Below are positions 22,312 through 33,981 of a DNA stretch of 64,000 nucleotides, one piece after another. Source of the DNA: Pseudorasbora parva (Eukaryota > Chordata > Actinopteri > Cypriniformes > Gobionidae); the NCBI RefSeq assembly GCF_024679245.1, contig NC_090172.1, positions 1,515,001 through 1,579,000 of the forward strand. Reading direction: 5' to 3'. How positions within the stretch are numbered: the first letter of the stretch is position 1; every line of letters begins with the position of its first letter. The notes beneath the pieces were generated by a model. That model had not been told where the DNA came from and made no database searches. It saw only the letters and a list, made by a program, of their open reading frames with translations. The position numbers and the translations under genes were made by a program.

Positions 22312-24255
22312 TCAGTTGATGTGTTTTGGATACCTCTCCTCCTCACCTGTGAGATAGGACTCAAACCAGTGGAGTGGAGTCCCTGTGATGCCCAGTGATG
22401 AGAGGGTGGACAGAAGAATCTGATGATTCACAGTGTCAAAGGCAGCAGACAGATCAAGGAGGATGAGGACTGATGATTTGGATGCAGCTTTAGCCAGCCG
22501 CAGGGCTTCAGTAACTGACAATAATGCCGTCTCAGTTGAGTGGCCCTTTTTGAAGCCTGACTGGTTTACGTCCAGTTGATTAGACTGTAAGAGGAAAGAT
22601 GAGACCTGGTTGAAAACAACTCTTTCAAGTGTTTTCACAATGAATGGTAGGAGAGAAACAGGTTTGTAGTTCTCTACAAGTGATGTGTCTAATGTGGGTT
22701 TTTTAAGCAGTGGGGTTACCCGAGCCTGCTTGAATGTGGTGGGGAAGATGCCGGTGGAGAGAGATGTGTTGATGATGTGTGTGAGTGCTGGTAAGAGTGT
22801 AGGGGAGATGGCTTGTAGGAGATGTGAGGGGATGGGATCTAGAGGGCAGGTATTGGGATGACTGGAGAGGAGAAGCTTAGATACTTCGTCCTCAGTGAGT
22901 GTAGAGAAGGAGGAGAGAAGATGTTTGGCTGTGGATGTGGCTGATTCAAAAGTGTGTGTGTGTGGAGGTGTGAACTGACTGCTGATGAGTGTGGTTTTTT
23001 GTGTGAAAAAATTGGCAAGATCGTCTGCAGAAAGAGAGGTGGTGGGAGGTGGTGGAGGGGGACAGAGGAGAGAGGTGAAAGTTCTGAAAAGTGTGCGAGA
23101 GTCTGAGGTGCTGTTGATTTTGTTGTGAAAATATGCGGATTTAGCTCTATGGACGTCCTGTGAAAAGGAAATGAGCAGAGATTGGTACTTACTCAGGTCA
23201 GATGGTTCGTTTGATTTGCGCCATTTTCTCTCTGCTGCCCTAAGTTTGGTCCGGTGTTCACGAAGAACATCAGATAACCAAGGGTTAGAGGGAGTAGCGC
23301 GAGCTGGCCTAGAAGACAGAGGGCAGATAGTATCTAGACAAGCGGTTAAAGTGGAACATAAAGTGTCTGTTGCAGTGTTGACATCCATAGAGAAGAATTG
23401 TGTGGGTGACGGAAGAGAGGATGACACAACGGAGGAGAGGTGAGAGGGAGAAAGAGAACGCAGGTTTCGTCTGAAACTAACTGGTAGAGGAGGTGGAAGC
23501 GTATGAGTAGTGAGATGTAGATTAAATGTGATGAAGTAATGATCAGAGAAGTGTAAGGGTTTGACCAAAGTGTTTTCTGTAGTGCAGTTGCGTATGTAGA
23601 TGAGGTCAAGTTGGTTGCCAGATTTGTGTGTGTGTGAGGTAGTAAGAAGTTTGAGATCGAATGAGGATAGAAGGGAGCGAAAATCTGTAGCATACGGTTT
23701 GTCCAGGTGGATGTTGAAATCACCAAGGATTACAAGTGGGCTGCCATCCTCAGGGAATGAGGATAGCAGCACATCTAGTTCCTCAACAAAGGTGCCCAAT
23801 TGACCTGGAGGGCGGTAAATGACTACAAGATGGATTTTAGCAGGAGCTGTAACTGTAATAGCATGGTATTCAAATGAGTTGTTATTACAGAGAGAGGTGT
23901 GGGTTGAGTATTTCCAATTGTTTGTGATAAGGAAACCTGTGCCTCCACCTCTGCCAGTGTGGCGAGGGGTGTGTGAGAAGGAGAAATTGTTAAAGAGAGC
24001 AGCAGGAGTTGCTGAGTCTTCTGGACGGATCCAGGTCTCAGTCAAGGCCAAGATATTCAGATTGGAATGAGTGGCAAAAGCTGGAATGAAGTCAGCTTTG
24101 TTTACAGCTGACTGACAATTCCATAGACCCAGAGAAAACGAGGGAGGGATATTAGTAGAGGAAGGAATAGGACGCAGATTAGCAGTGTTGCGCTGCCGTC
24201 TGCGTCTGATAGTGGAGCGAGGGGTAGAAATAGTGGGTATGTATTGAAAGCACAT
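22312..24255 (-). pseudogene. L2-like LINE endonuclease and N-terminal reverse transcriptase
   Basis: A 647-codon frame with an ATG start. AP endonuclease motifs are in order: LWNCQSAVNKADFI, LTETWI (catalytic Glu), GTGFLI, LGDFNIHLD and SDHYFITF. RT motifs follow: CPLDPIPSHLL, YKPVSLLPFIVKTLERV, QSGFKKGHSTETALL and LDLSAAFDTVNH with a catalytic Asp. The frame breaks at the end, just before the YADD-containing part. The copy is otherwise well preserved. Confidence 0.85.
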
Positions 24256-24470
24256 TGTGAGAAAAGAGAGAAGGAGAAAGAGGATAGAGAAATAAATAAA
24301 TACTTAGGTGCGTTCTCAGTGTTCGTTCTACGGTGGAGTCGATCGTAGGTCGAGTCGAAAAAGATGTCTTTACACTTGTCGGTCTTCACACGAGGCGGCT
24401 GAACACGAGGGCTGAACGCTCCCGCTGACGCTACCGCGACAGCGCTGACACGCTTATTAAATACACACTG

Positions 24471-25462
24471 ATCACTACTTGAGTGAGAACAGGTGTGGAT
24501 GCTTTTATAATTATCCCAAAGATTAATCAGCGCAATGGTCTGCCGATGACTCAAATCGAAACCAAACTATCACTCACTACCTGTGCTAAAAGCCAACAAT
24601 TATTATTTGATAACGGCTGGCAATTGCGTACAGCGCGCTTCAAACTGTCCTGGTTAAAGTGCAATTTGTGAATAGCTCCCGAAACAAAGTTATGAATAAA
24701 AAGAATAAGTGCAGAAACTAAATGTATCTTCCTTCTAGTAAATAATACACCAAGCAATACAGCAAATACAGAGTATTTCGGAGAGACTTACTTGCGATTC
24801 GAGCTCCTTCTCTGACCGACGCGCTTCTCCTAATGGCCGGCTAACTTGCTCTTGCTTACGTTTTATTGTGTGCAAACATATGGATTTTAACGATTTGGAT
24901 TACAGCGAACGAATAAAGTGTTGTGTTTTGTGAATTGATGTTGTGTTTTGGTGTATCTTGTGATCGCCAGTTGCTGAATAGGAGAAAATGCCTTTTTATG
25001 TCTCACAGCAAACAACAAGCTAAATACTACAAAATGGTTGGCAAGAATGTTATTCATCTGACGGTTTTAAAATTCAGTCTTCTTTTAACATTATCTAGTC
25101 ATCCGAAATTAGTTTGTAGCAGAAGTGACGAGAGCAAAATGTTATTTTATATTTCTGTTATTTTATATAAAATGCATTTAATAAATGTGACTGAAAACAT
25201 GTATTGATGTGACTATTGGATATAAAATAAACAATATTAATGCCACGATTTATGGGAGCCGGTGGCTGGTAACTTACACGTTCACACTTGGATACGTAGA
25301 TAATTTACATTTTAGTGCTGTTAATACGTCAATATTGTACATTTTAGTGCTGTTAATAAGTCAGTATTATACGTTTTATTGTGTGTGAAAACGTTAGTAA
25401 ATGTACGTATAGTAGAATCACACTTTACGTAAAAATACTCACGTATTTTCATGAGATCACGG
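24471..25462. other. No gene recognised
   Basis: Sequence between the LINE 5' end and the right end of the nested block. The last 150 bp repeat motifs such as TTTTAGTGCTGTTAATA twice and are TACGT-rich, consistent with the end of an old DNA transposon. Confidence 0.45.
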
Positions 25463-25515
25463 AAGGGTCACGGGGAACCCAGGACACGAAAACAGTACAT
25501 GCAACGATCTGACCA
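25463..25515 (-). repeat. LTR fragment, right part of the interrupted copy
   Basis: GGGGAACCCAGGACACG and CGATCTGACCAAGACTG match, in inverted orientation, the LTR at 6736-7111 just left of where the 14,797-14,932 match ends. Confidence 0.55.
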
Positions 25516-25692
25516 AGACTGTTCTTCTTCTTCTGATTAATGGCGGTTCATATCTTTATGACATATATCGCCACCTACTGGACTACTACACAGGAGTGTG
25601 TAAAAGGACGTTGGCATCTGACACATTAAATCATAAAATAAGATCAAAACCTTTGTACCCACCCCCAGAATTTATAAAAAAAAAAAAACGAA

Positions 25693-26344
25693 CTAAATTC
25701 TTCTGCTTAACCCAGTATCATTAAGGTATATAATAAGATGCTTGCTTCTTTGTTCCTGCATTCCTTGCTCCTGTAAAATATGGATGTCATTTTCTGCATC
25801 AGAGTCTTTCCATTTCTGTCTGAGTTGATCAAATTTCTTACATCTAAATAGGACATGCGTGACATCCTCCATGACTTTACATTCAGAGCATATACCATTA
25901 CTTTTACCAATTAAGAATAAAGTGGAATTAAGGCCTGTGTGGCCAAACCTCAATCTGGTTATAATACCTTCTTCGTGCCTATTAAGACCCAATGAAGTGA
26001 TTCTTTTCCCTTCAACATATTTCTGGTTCATATGATAGTATCTAGCATTACTCTCCGATTCCCATTCATCTTGCCACCTTAGCATAATCTGTGATTTAAT
26101 TAAAGCTTTAGCATCTCCTTTACCCAATGGAATGTGAATTTCTACTTGATCTAATTCCAGAGCTTTTTTTAGCTTATTTGTCAGCTATTTCATTGCCATT
26201 GATTCCATAATGGCCTGGAATCCAACAAAACTGTACCGCTAGTCCAAGGCTTTTAAAATTTAAAAGAAGATGCTTAACCTCTAATACTAAATCTTCACGT
26301 ATTGCTTTATCTGTTATAAAACTTTGTTGTACTGCCATAGAGTC
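25693..26344 (-). pseudogene. LINE ORF2 remnant: RNase H and C-terminal domain
   Basis: From the deletion point, the translation reads an RNase H trace (YCDSMAVQQS, then WIPGHYGINGNEIAD) with a stop at about 26,184. It continues as GIITRLRFGHTGLN, GICSECKVMEDVTHVLFRC, the Cys/His ribbon found at the end of many LINE ORF2 proteins. Non-functional because the catalytic RT core is absent. Confidence 0.65.
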
Positions 26345-26676
26345 ACAGTACATATAACGGATCTAAGATGTTTAGGTTAGGTCCTTTCTTTTCCATTTCA
26401 ATTTTCTTAACCGCCTCAGCATAGGAAACTTTGTGAATAACTTTGCATTTTTGTATTTCTTTTGCCTCTTTGTGCTTCTCACAACCTCCATAAGCTGCAC
26501 TATGATTGCCACCACAATTACAGCATTTTAACACTACATCTTCCTCACATTTGCCATACTCATGTTCTCCTCCACATTTTACACATCTAATTTTTCCTCT
26601 ACATTGGCTAGCAGCATGACCATACCGTTGGCACTTAAAACATCTTAGCGGTGGCGGGATATATTCTCTCACTGAG
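26343..26676 (-). pseudogene. LINE ORF1 C-terminal part with CCHC zinc knuckles
   Basis: Carries CFKCQRYGHAASQC, CVKCGGEHEYGKC and CCNCGGNHSAAYGGC, a set of three retroviral-type or related zinc knuckles that bind nucleic acid in LINE ORF1 proteins. It is the continuation of the frame at 26,955-27,582; the two are separated by an inserted repeat. Confidence 0.7.
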
Positions 26677-26955
26677 TAATAATAATAATTCATTACATTT
26701 ATATAGCGCTTTTCTAGGCACTCAAAGCGCTTTACATAGAAGGGGGAATCTCCTCAACCACCACCAATGTGCAGCTTCCACTTGGATGATGCGACGGCAG
26801 CCATATTGCGCCAGAACGCTCACCACACACCAGCTGATTGGTGGAGAGGAGACCGAGTGATTAAGCCAATCAGGATAGGGGGAAGATTAGGAGGCCATGA
26901 TGGACAGAGGCCAGTGGGCAAATTTGGCCAGGATGCCGGGGTTACACCCCTACAT
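26676..26955 (+). repeat. Interspersed repeat inserted in LINE ORF1
   Basis: About 280 bp beginning with a TAATAATAATAATTC run and the widespread TTATATAGCGCTTTTCTAGG motif, and ending GGGGTTACACCCCTAC. Removing it rejoins the ORF1 reading frame. Family not firmly identified. Confidence 0.65.
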
Positions 26956-27582
26956 GTATGACATGTATCCCATTTGAACCCTACTGGGTAGTTCTTTCTT
27001 AAAGTTTAATAGAATAGATAGACTTTCTATTTTATCTTTACCTTTTGTCAGTCGCTTAGCTTCAATTAAATCATAATCTTTTAAACATTCCATGATCTCC
27101 TCTATTGAAACTGAAGTTGGGATTCCAGATATTACTCCTCTGACTTTAGATGCAGCACTCGGAATATGTGGTGTTACTTTGAGGTTGTTAAGTGTGGTTT
27201 TCTTGAGAATATTACTTTGTTGTTCTTTGGAATTTGCAAAGATCAGTATCCTCCCATTTCCCATGAACCGCGCGTGATTAATCTTGCCTATTTCCTTCTC
27301 TATTGCTTTCGTGATATGTATTGGATGCAGATCTGGTCCACCCTTTTGATCAAACACAAAAATAACTTTCCAAACGTCGACCTGAGGTCTCAAGGGCATG
27401 TTACCATCTGTTTTGGTCTTTTTCGCCACAACTACTGATTCTATGGAATCCCCTTCACTCTCTGATCTTTGTCGTACATTCTGCTTGTTGTAGTTAACAA
27501 CCTCATCCCAAAACATATTACCTTCATCAAGTATATTGTCTAGGCTTAATGATGTGAAAGATCCACCAGAAGTCTCAGCCAT
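26955..27582 (-). pseudogene. LINE ORF1 N-terminal part
   Basis: Starts at the ATG of MAETSGG (27,582). After about 80 disordered residues there is an RRM-like segment (IHITKAIEKEIGKINHARF, GNGRILIFANS), then ISGIPTSVSIEEIMECLKDY, the usual two-part ORF1 architecture. It breaks at the inserted repeat. Confidence 0.6.
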
Positions 27583-27774
27583 TGTCCAATTTACATTCAC
27601 TGTGAGTAGTTTTATTTGATTTTACTGTCAGAGTTCAAAAGTTGTAATCGCCTAGCCTCCACTGTCCCGGAAGCCTCCAGAAGCTAAACAACCTCGCCGC
27701 AGTGAAACTGCGCTCTGCCCTATTTCCGCTCAACACATGGGCCGTTCCCGTCTGCCCTGTGTGGTGCAGAAGCT

Positions 27775-28139
27775 TGTAGTGAAACTCCACTGGCGAACTA
27801 TTTCTACCTAGGTTAATTCTCTTTGATTTAAATGATTGTAATGCTCTCACCTGTGTTGAATCACACCTAATGAGAAACCTTATTTAAGGCCTCACACCCT
27901 TTTGTTCTTGTTCAGTCCTGATGTTAGCCTCACCATTGTCATGCCTAAGACTTTTTGTTTTTTTCTGCTTTCTGGTTCGTTTTTGGATGCTGAAGTAAAG
28001 AGGCAAAGATTAAGACTCAGACTTTTTACTGTCTTGAATAGCTAAGCATTTGGGGTCAACCTCCTTCCGTGGTTAAGTGGTTAGCATCACAGACACACAC
28101 ACTGGAGACCCCGGTTCGATCCCCAGTTGGATCGTAACA
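27775..28139 (+). repeat. 5' LTR of the Gypsy element
   Basis: Starts TGTAGTG and ends GGATCGTAACA. It aligns with the 3' LTR from CTACCTAGGTTAATTC onward, and the first 50 or so bases are shortened. The end of the LTR contains tRNA-like A-box and B-box motifs. Confidence 0.75.
28070..28123 (+). promoter_or_regulatory. tRNA-like A-box and B-box within the 5' LTR
   Basis: TGGTTAAGTGG at 28,070-28,080 resembles a Pol III A-box, and GGTTCGATCCC at 28,113-28,123 is an excellent B-box, with tRNA-like spacing. The same pair is at 34,301-34,354 in the 3' LTR. It cannot fold as a full tRNA (no acceptor stem pairing), so a tRNA-derived segment captured by the LTR is the best reading. Confidence 0.45.
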
Positions 28140-28152
28140 GTAGGACTGAACC

Positions 28153-29187
28153 ATGGATACAACCCCAGCAGAGGGTGCCCAACCTTTGACCAATGCTGAA
28201 CGCATCTTAGCTGCTGTTTCAATCCAGGCAGCCACCATGGAACGACATGAACAAGTGGTGGCACAACAAGAAGTTGCTGTATCAAAACTGGGTCAAGCAA
28301 TCACAGAGATCCTGCAACACCTTCAAGCCCTTTCAAACCCACAGCGGGATGCAGATTCTCAACTCCAGGCTCCACCAGCACCACCAACACCTCTCAGCAC
28401 TCCTACCAGCTACTCTGAGATTCATCTGCCTCACCCTGAAAGGTATGATGGAAGTCCTGGTAAATGCAAAGGCTTCCTCACCCAGTGCTCATTGAACTTT
28501 GAATTACAACCTCATAAGTTTCCTTCATCACGCAGCAAGGTGGCCTATGTCATTACTCTTTTATCTGGGAAAGCCCTAGCCTGGGCCACTGCTTTGTGGG
28601 AGCAGTCGCCACAACCAGCAGTCTGCTCAAATTATAGTAGTTTTATTGACGAGATGAGGCGGGTGTTTGAACATCCAGTAAGGGGACGTGAGGCAGCTAG
28701 CCGCCTCCTTCCGCTAACCCAGGGTACGCAAAGTGTTGCAGAATTAGCTGTGGAATTTTGAACCCTAGCGATAGAGGGCTGGAATCAGGAGGCATTGACT
28801 GTTGCTTTCAATAGAGCACTTTCTGATGATCTCAAGGATGAATTAGCAGCCCGAGACCCTGCAACGGACCTGGAATCCCTGATTGATATGGCCATTCGAT
28901 TAGATAATCGTCTTCGAGAACGGCGTAGGGAGCGCACAGTGTCTTCTAGATATGTTCCTAGTCAATATCCTTTGGTACTGCCCTCGTCTCATGATCACCC
29001 TGTCTCCCCTCTAACCTGCACTGAGGAGCCCATGCAGTTGGGCCGATCACGGCTCTCCCAAACAGAGCGAAATCGCAGAATTAAGGATAAATGCTGCCTG
29101 TACTGTGACGAACCTGGCCACTTTCGAGCTTTCTGCCCGATCCTTTCGGGAAAAGCCAACTCTCGTCCAGTAAAGGGAGGACTGTGA
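28153..29187 (+). pseudogene. Gypsy gag
   Basis: ATG start 14 bases after the LTR. The protein has a Q-rich coiled N-terminus, a capsid-like region (HLPHPERYDGSPGKCKGFLTQC, ALAWATALWEQ) and a CCHC knuckle ([15 protein letters not shown]) near its end. One in-frame TGA at 28,759-28,761 splits it; the downstream part remains in frame ([20 protein letters not shown]). Gag would otherwise be about 340 residues. Confidence 0.8.
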
Positions 29188-29990
29188 TGAGAGAGACTAC
29201 CCCTCCCAACTCAGCATCTTCTGGTGTTCTCTTGCCTACTCACCTTTTATGGAAGGATCAGTCACATCCTCTAAAGGCCTTTGTGGATTCCGGGGCTGCT
29301 GGAAACTTTATGGATTTGGAAATTGCCAGACATCTTCAGGTGCCACTTACCAACCTGGAGGACCCACTGACCATTACGGCATTGGATGGAAGGCCCCTTG
29401 GCTCTGGTTAGGTGAGTCTGAGCACTCTTCCTTTATGTCTCCGGGTTGGGGGGGCACCAAGAAACTATACAGTTCTATGTAATCAAGTATTTGATTGTAA
29501 ACCAGAATTTCCTTTAATACTTGGTTTCCCTTGGCTAGCCCTTCAGAACCCCCAGATTGACTGGTCCTCCGGTAACATTCTCAAATGGGGGCCTAATTGT
29601 GATAATCTGTGTCTCTCTACTTCATCTCTTGAACTTTTGGTCTCTCCTAACTTAAGTCAGGCTACCCCTGGGCTGTTAAGGACTTCTCTGCAATTATCCA
29701 GGACCTCTCCAGAATTGTCCCGTGTTCCCCCTGATTATGCAGACCTTTTAGACGTATTCAGCAAGAAGACAGCCTTATCCTTGACTCCACACAGACCTTA
29801 TGATTGTGCAATTGCCTGGAATGTGCCCCCCAAGGGGGAGACTATTTTCCCTTTCACCACCAGAGAGGAAGGCCATGGAGGACTATATCCAAGAGGCTCT
29901 GGAATCTGGCATTATACGACCCTCGACTTCCCCAGCAGGAGCTGGATTCTTTTTTGTTGCTAAGAAGAATGGTGGGCTCCGACCCTGTAT
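29184..29990 (+). pseudogene. Gypsy protease and start of reverse transcriptase
   Basis: Overlaps the gag stop. The protease active site is FVDSGAAGNFMD, with the later strand LILGFPWL. A TAG at 29,409 and a frameshift at about 29,862 interrupt it. RT begins with [35 protein letters not shown] in another frame (partial motif) and is then cut by an inserted DNA element. Confidence 0.75.
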
Positions 29991-31406
29991 TCTGGCGTGC
30001 AAAGGCAAAAGGCCGTAACTTCGTTTTTGGTCGAAAATGAGTTATTGACATTTTTGGGACATTCAAGACCTCCTTTATCATGTGGATGAATATCGTTAGT
30101 CAATTCTGTTGTTTTTTCGAGAAAATTATGGATTGTCTTAACAGTAACTTCCAAAAGCCCTGGAGAAACCAAGGCAAAACACCGTAACAGCAGTTACCGC
30201 TCTTTGCCTTTGTTTTGGAACGCTCAAACGGAGTTACGGTACTCTGCCTTTGTTTAGCCATGCGTCAAAATTAAGTTACGGTACCGACATGCAGTTGGTG
30301 TCCCGACTTTATTTTACTGTCTATTAAAGTTTGCCGCGTTTAAGTTACGGTGTAGCCTGTGTACTGTCATACATTGTTTTCATAATGCAGATTCACTCAG
30401 CGCGCTGTCAGGCAGTCTGGGGCTGCCCACTGCACGAGTGTGTGTAGATACTCGAATGCCATGACAGCGTGCAATCACGCATACAATCAGTAGTAACAGT
30501 TCGCAATTATATCCATATATCCTACCTTTTCTTGTAAACCCGATAAAATCCATGGCATTCTGAGAATTATTCCTACTTGTCGTTCACATCAATCTAAAAG
30601 TTGTCCTTTTAGGCTAGGCGATTTTCATTCAAAGATGTAAAAGTAATTAAGCTATGAAGACTATTGTATCTTTTTTTACTAGATAAAAACATTAAAAACA
30701 TATTGCAATAAATAATTACTCTGTTTAGCCTATGAATGGGCAATTCGATCCAGTCAGCGCTGTCATTAGAGCATGATAGCCAAACTTAACCCTTGATTAA
30801 CCAGCGGCACTATTTGCTATTTATCTTATTCCAATCACATGCATTTTTACAAGATTTGTTATTTGTTCTAGTTTTTATATCTTTGCATTATATATGCAAA
30901 TGTTTACTTATTAGAAATAAGCTTATCTTGTTCATAATTCAGTGACACCTATCAACCTGTAAGTTTTGCTGCACACCAATGAAGATACTCTTTACAAGAC
31001 GTATTGTGTCCTTAATAATAATAAGATGGCTATAATTAATTGTAAATCGTCCAAAATAAATGCCATGATCATTAGATTTTATAAAGGTGTTACTATATTA
31101 ATTTTGTAAATGGTGATCAGCAACCAAATATTGATAATATGGAAGTTACTGCCTTTTGCCTTGGCATGACTCCTCATTTTTTTGCAGACATTACAAAGGC
31201 AGAGTGCAGTAACTTCAAAATAGGGGTCAAAAGTCCAGTTTGAGTAAAAAAAAAAGTGTATGTAGATAATTTTCATTACTAAAACATCTAAATGCCAGAT
31301 TTCCAGTGTCCTACCTATAACTAATTTGGCTGGACAACAAAAAATCTTTAAAGTCATTTTTCTCAGTTCCACACTCCAGTGAGTTAAGGTCTTTTGCCTT
31401 TGTAGG
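29990..31406. mobile_element. DNA transposon inserted in the Gypsy RT
   Basis: About 1.42 kb separates the two halves of a conserved RT motif: CGACCCTGT before it and ATTGATTACAGAGG after it. The ends are inverted, imperfectly: CTGGCGTGCAAAGGCAAAAG on the left and, reversed, CTGCCCTACAAAGGCAAAAG on the right. A short target duplication (TA, TAT or GTAT) fits. The interior repeats GTTACGGTA...TTTGCCTTTG motifs near both ends. No transposase frame is present, so it is non-autonomous. Confidence 0.7.
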
Positions 31407-33939
31407 GCAGTATTGATTACAGAGGTCTCAATAAGATTACCATAAAGAATCGCTACCCTCTTCCATTAATGTCTACTGCCTTTGAGTTGCTTCAGGGGGC
31501 TACAGTTTTCACTAAACTCGACCTTCAGAATGCTTATCACCTGGTCCGCATCCGTGCTGGTGATGAATGGAAGACGGCTTTTAATACACCAACGGGCCAC
31601 TATGAGTATAAGGTCATGCCTTTTGGGTTGGTAAATGCTCCTGCTGTATTTCAAGCTTTGATTAATGATGTTTTAGAGACATGCTGAATAGATTTATTTT
31701 TGTATATTTGGATGATATTCTTATCTTTTCCAAGAACCTCCAGGAGCATGTTCATCACGTTCGCCTGGTCCTTCAGCAACTCCTGAGAAACAGTCTCTTC
31801 ATTAAACTTGAGAAAAGTGAGTTTCATCCTAAAGAGGTATCCTTTTTGGGCTTCATTGTTTCTAATGGTCATATTCAGATGGACCCTGCCAAAACCAAAG
31901 CGGTTAAAGATTGGCCCCGACCCAGCTCCATCAAGCAGGTACAACGGTTCCTTGGTTTTTCCAATTTCTATCGAAAGTTCATTCGAAATTTCAGTGTAAT
32001 TGCTGCTCCACTTACGACTCTTACTAGGAAGAATGTGAAGGGCTTCCAGTGGACAGAGGAGGCTGAAAAGGCGTTCTGCAAACTAAAAGACAGATTTACT
32101 TCAGCACCTATCCTTACCATCCCAGATCCTGAGTTGCCCTTCTTAGTCGAGGTGGATGCCTCGGAAGTAGGGGTCAGAGCAGTACTCTCCCAGCGGGCCA
32201 GAAAAGACGACAAATTGCATCCCTGTGCTTTTTTTTCACACAAGCTCTCCCCAACAGAAGGAAATTACGATATTGGTAACAGGGAGTTATTAGCTGTTAA
32301 ACTAGCTTTAGAGGAATGGAGGCACTGGTTGGAGGGGGCCAAACATCCCTTTGTTGTATGGACTGACCACAAGAATCTAGCTTATATCCAAGAAGCCAAG
32401 AGACTGAACTCTCGCCAGGCCCGATGGGCTTTTTTTAATCGTTTTGACTTTGTTCTCTCCTATCGACCAGGATCTAAGAATCAGAAGCCTGATGCCCTCT
32501 CCAGGCAGTTTGATCCACCCGACATGGTGTCAACCCCAGTGATGATCATCCCCTCATCCAAGATTCTGGCTCCAGTTAGATGGGGAATAGAGACCAGGGT
32601 TAGAAAGGCACAGCAGCAGGAGACTGATCCAGGTAACGGGCCTCCTGGTCGTCTTTTTGTACCCAAAAGTGTACGCACTGATGTTTTACAGTGGGGACAT
32701 GCCTCATCAATCACATGCCACCCAGGAGTCGGTAGGACCCTAGAGTTCATTTGCAGACGCTTCTGGTGGCCAAGGATTGCTGAGGATGTTAAATCCTTTG
32801 TGGCTGCCTGCCCCATTTGTGCCCAGCATAAGGATTCCAGGTCTCGTCCACAAGGTCATCTGCTACCCCTCCCGATCCCTGCTCGTCCATGGTCACATAT
32901 TTCTATGGACTTCGTAACGGGCCTACCACTCTCCCAAGGTAACAAGGTGATTTTGGTGGTAGTTGATAGGTTCTCAAAAGCTTGCCACCTTATACCATTG
33001 CCAAAACTTCCTTCGGCTCCACAAACTGCTGAAATTGTTTTACAGCATGTCTTTAGATTGCATGGCTTTCCCCAAGATGTAGTTTCAGACCGTGGTTCTC
33101 AGTTTGCATCCAGGTTCTGGAAGGCCTTCTGCCAGCTTATTGGGGCTTCAGCCAGTCTATCATCTGGATTTCATCCCCAGTCTAATGGACAGACTGAAAG
33201 AACTAACCAAGAGATTGAGACCACCTTGAGATGTCTATCTTCATCCAACCCAACATCCTGGAGCAGACTACTGATATGGGCAGAATTTGCCCATAATACT
33301 CTTCGCCATTCCTCAATGGGTATGTCACCTTTTGAATGTCAATTTGGCTATCAACCTCCTTTGTTCTCTGAGCAGGAGTCTGACGTGGGAGTCCCAGCTG
33401 CCCAACATCTGGTTCAACGGTGCCATAGGGTGTGGAGTAAGGCCCGAGCTGCACTTCTTAAGGCTTCAAAGCTACAACAGCAACGGGCCAACCGTCACCG
33501 CAGACCAGCACCATCTCTCCGTCCAGGGCAGAATGTCTGGCTGTCTAGCAAGGACCTTCCTCTTAAAGTCGAAGCACGCAAATTGGCTCCCAGATTTATA
33601 GGCCACTTCAAGGTTTTAAGGAAAGTAAACCCTGTTTCTTACCGTCTCCTACTTCCCAGGTCTTTGCGCATACATCCTACCTTTCATGTTTCCCGCTTAA
33701 AACCTTTCAAATACAGTCCTCTGTCTCCTGCCACCAGGCCACCCCCAGCTCCACAGATCATTGATGGCCAGCCAGCATACGTGGTCAAGCAGATATTGGA
33801 CACCCGACTGGTTCGTGGTAAACGGCAGTTTCTAGTGGACTGGGAAGGATATGGGCCAGAGGAACGGTCTTGGGTCCCCACTCGCCATATCCTGGACAAG
33901 AGTTTGATTAGGGACTTTCATCGTCTTCACTCAACCTGA
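31407..33939 (+). pseudogene. Gypsy pol: RT C-terminus, RNase H, integrase, chromodomain
   Basis: Resumes with [18 protein letters not shown] and [12 protein letters not shown], breaks by one base near 31,680, and continues for 752 codons. RT active site [10 protein letters not shown]; RNase H with [19 protein letters not shown] and PDALSRQF; integrase zinc finger [10 protein letters not shown]...CPICAQHK, then core residues in [19 protein letters not shown] and [11 protein letters not shown]; last about 50 residues form a chromodomain ([32 protein letters not shown]). Chromodomains direct such elements to modified histones. Apart from the breaks the copy is well conserved. Confidence 0.85.
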
Positions 33940-33981
33940 GCTGTTGGGAACGTCAGGAGCCGTTCCTAAAAGAGAGGGTTC

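Larger units (their letters stand above)
15886..24470 (-). mobile_element. L2-like LINE on the minus strand, split by a DIRS element
   Basis: The LINE 3' end lies near 15,886, where the plus strand reads ATTTACATTTACATTTATGC and then the widespread tail motif TTTATCCAAAGCGACTTACA. The LINE continues on the other side of the DIRS element from about 21,320, with the reverse transcriptase at 21.46-22.29 kb and the endonuclease-RT frame at 22.31-24.26 kb. A GC-rich presumptive 5' UTR extends to about 24,470. Confidence 0.65.
14933..25462. mobile_element. Composite nested insertion splitting an LTR fragment
   Basis: Flanked by two consecutive pieces of the same LTR. The outermost ends look weakly inverted: CTCATCGTTAATACGTAGG on the left and, read in reverse, CTCATGAAAATACGTGAG on the right, both followed by TACGT-rich sequence. 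I infer an old DNA transposon as the outer layer. Inside it are an L2-like LINE and, within that, a DIRS element. Outer-layer identity and exact ends are uncertain, and no target duplication was resolved. Confidence 0.4.
25525..27582 (-). mobile_element. Internally deleted Nimb/I-clade LINE
   Basis: Minus-strand copy that keeps ORF1 with three CCHC knuckles, the RNase H domain and the C-terminal zinc-ribbon region of ORF2, and a short 3' UTR containing CGCCACCTACTGG. The endonuclease and reverse transcriptase are missing, deleted at about 26,345. A separate repeat interrupts ORF1 at 26,676-26,955. The clade call rests on having RNase H plus a CCHC-rich ORF1. Confidence 0.65.

Noticed and set aside
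28061..28139. Functional tRNA gene
   Set aside because: A-box and B-box motifs are present, but the flanks cannot form an acceptor stem and the sequence is part of both LTRs.
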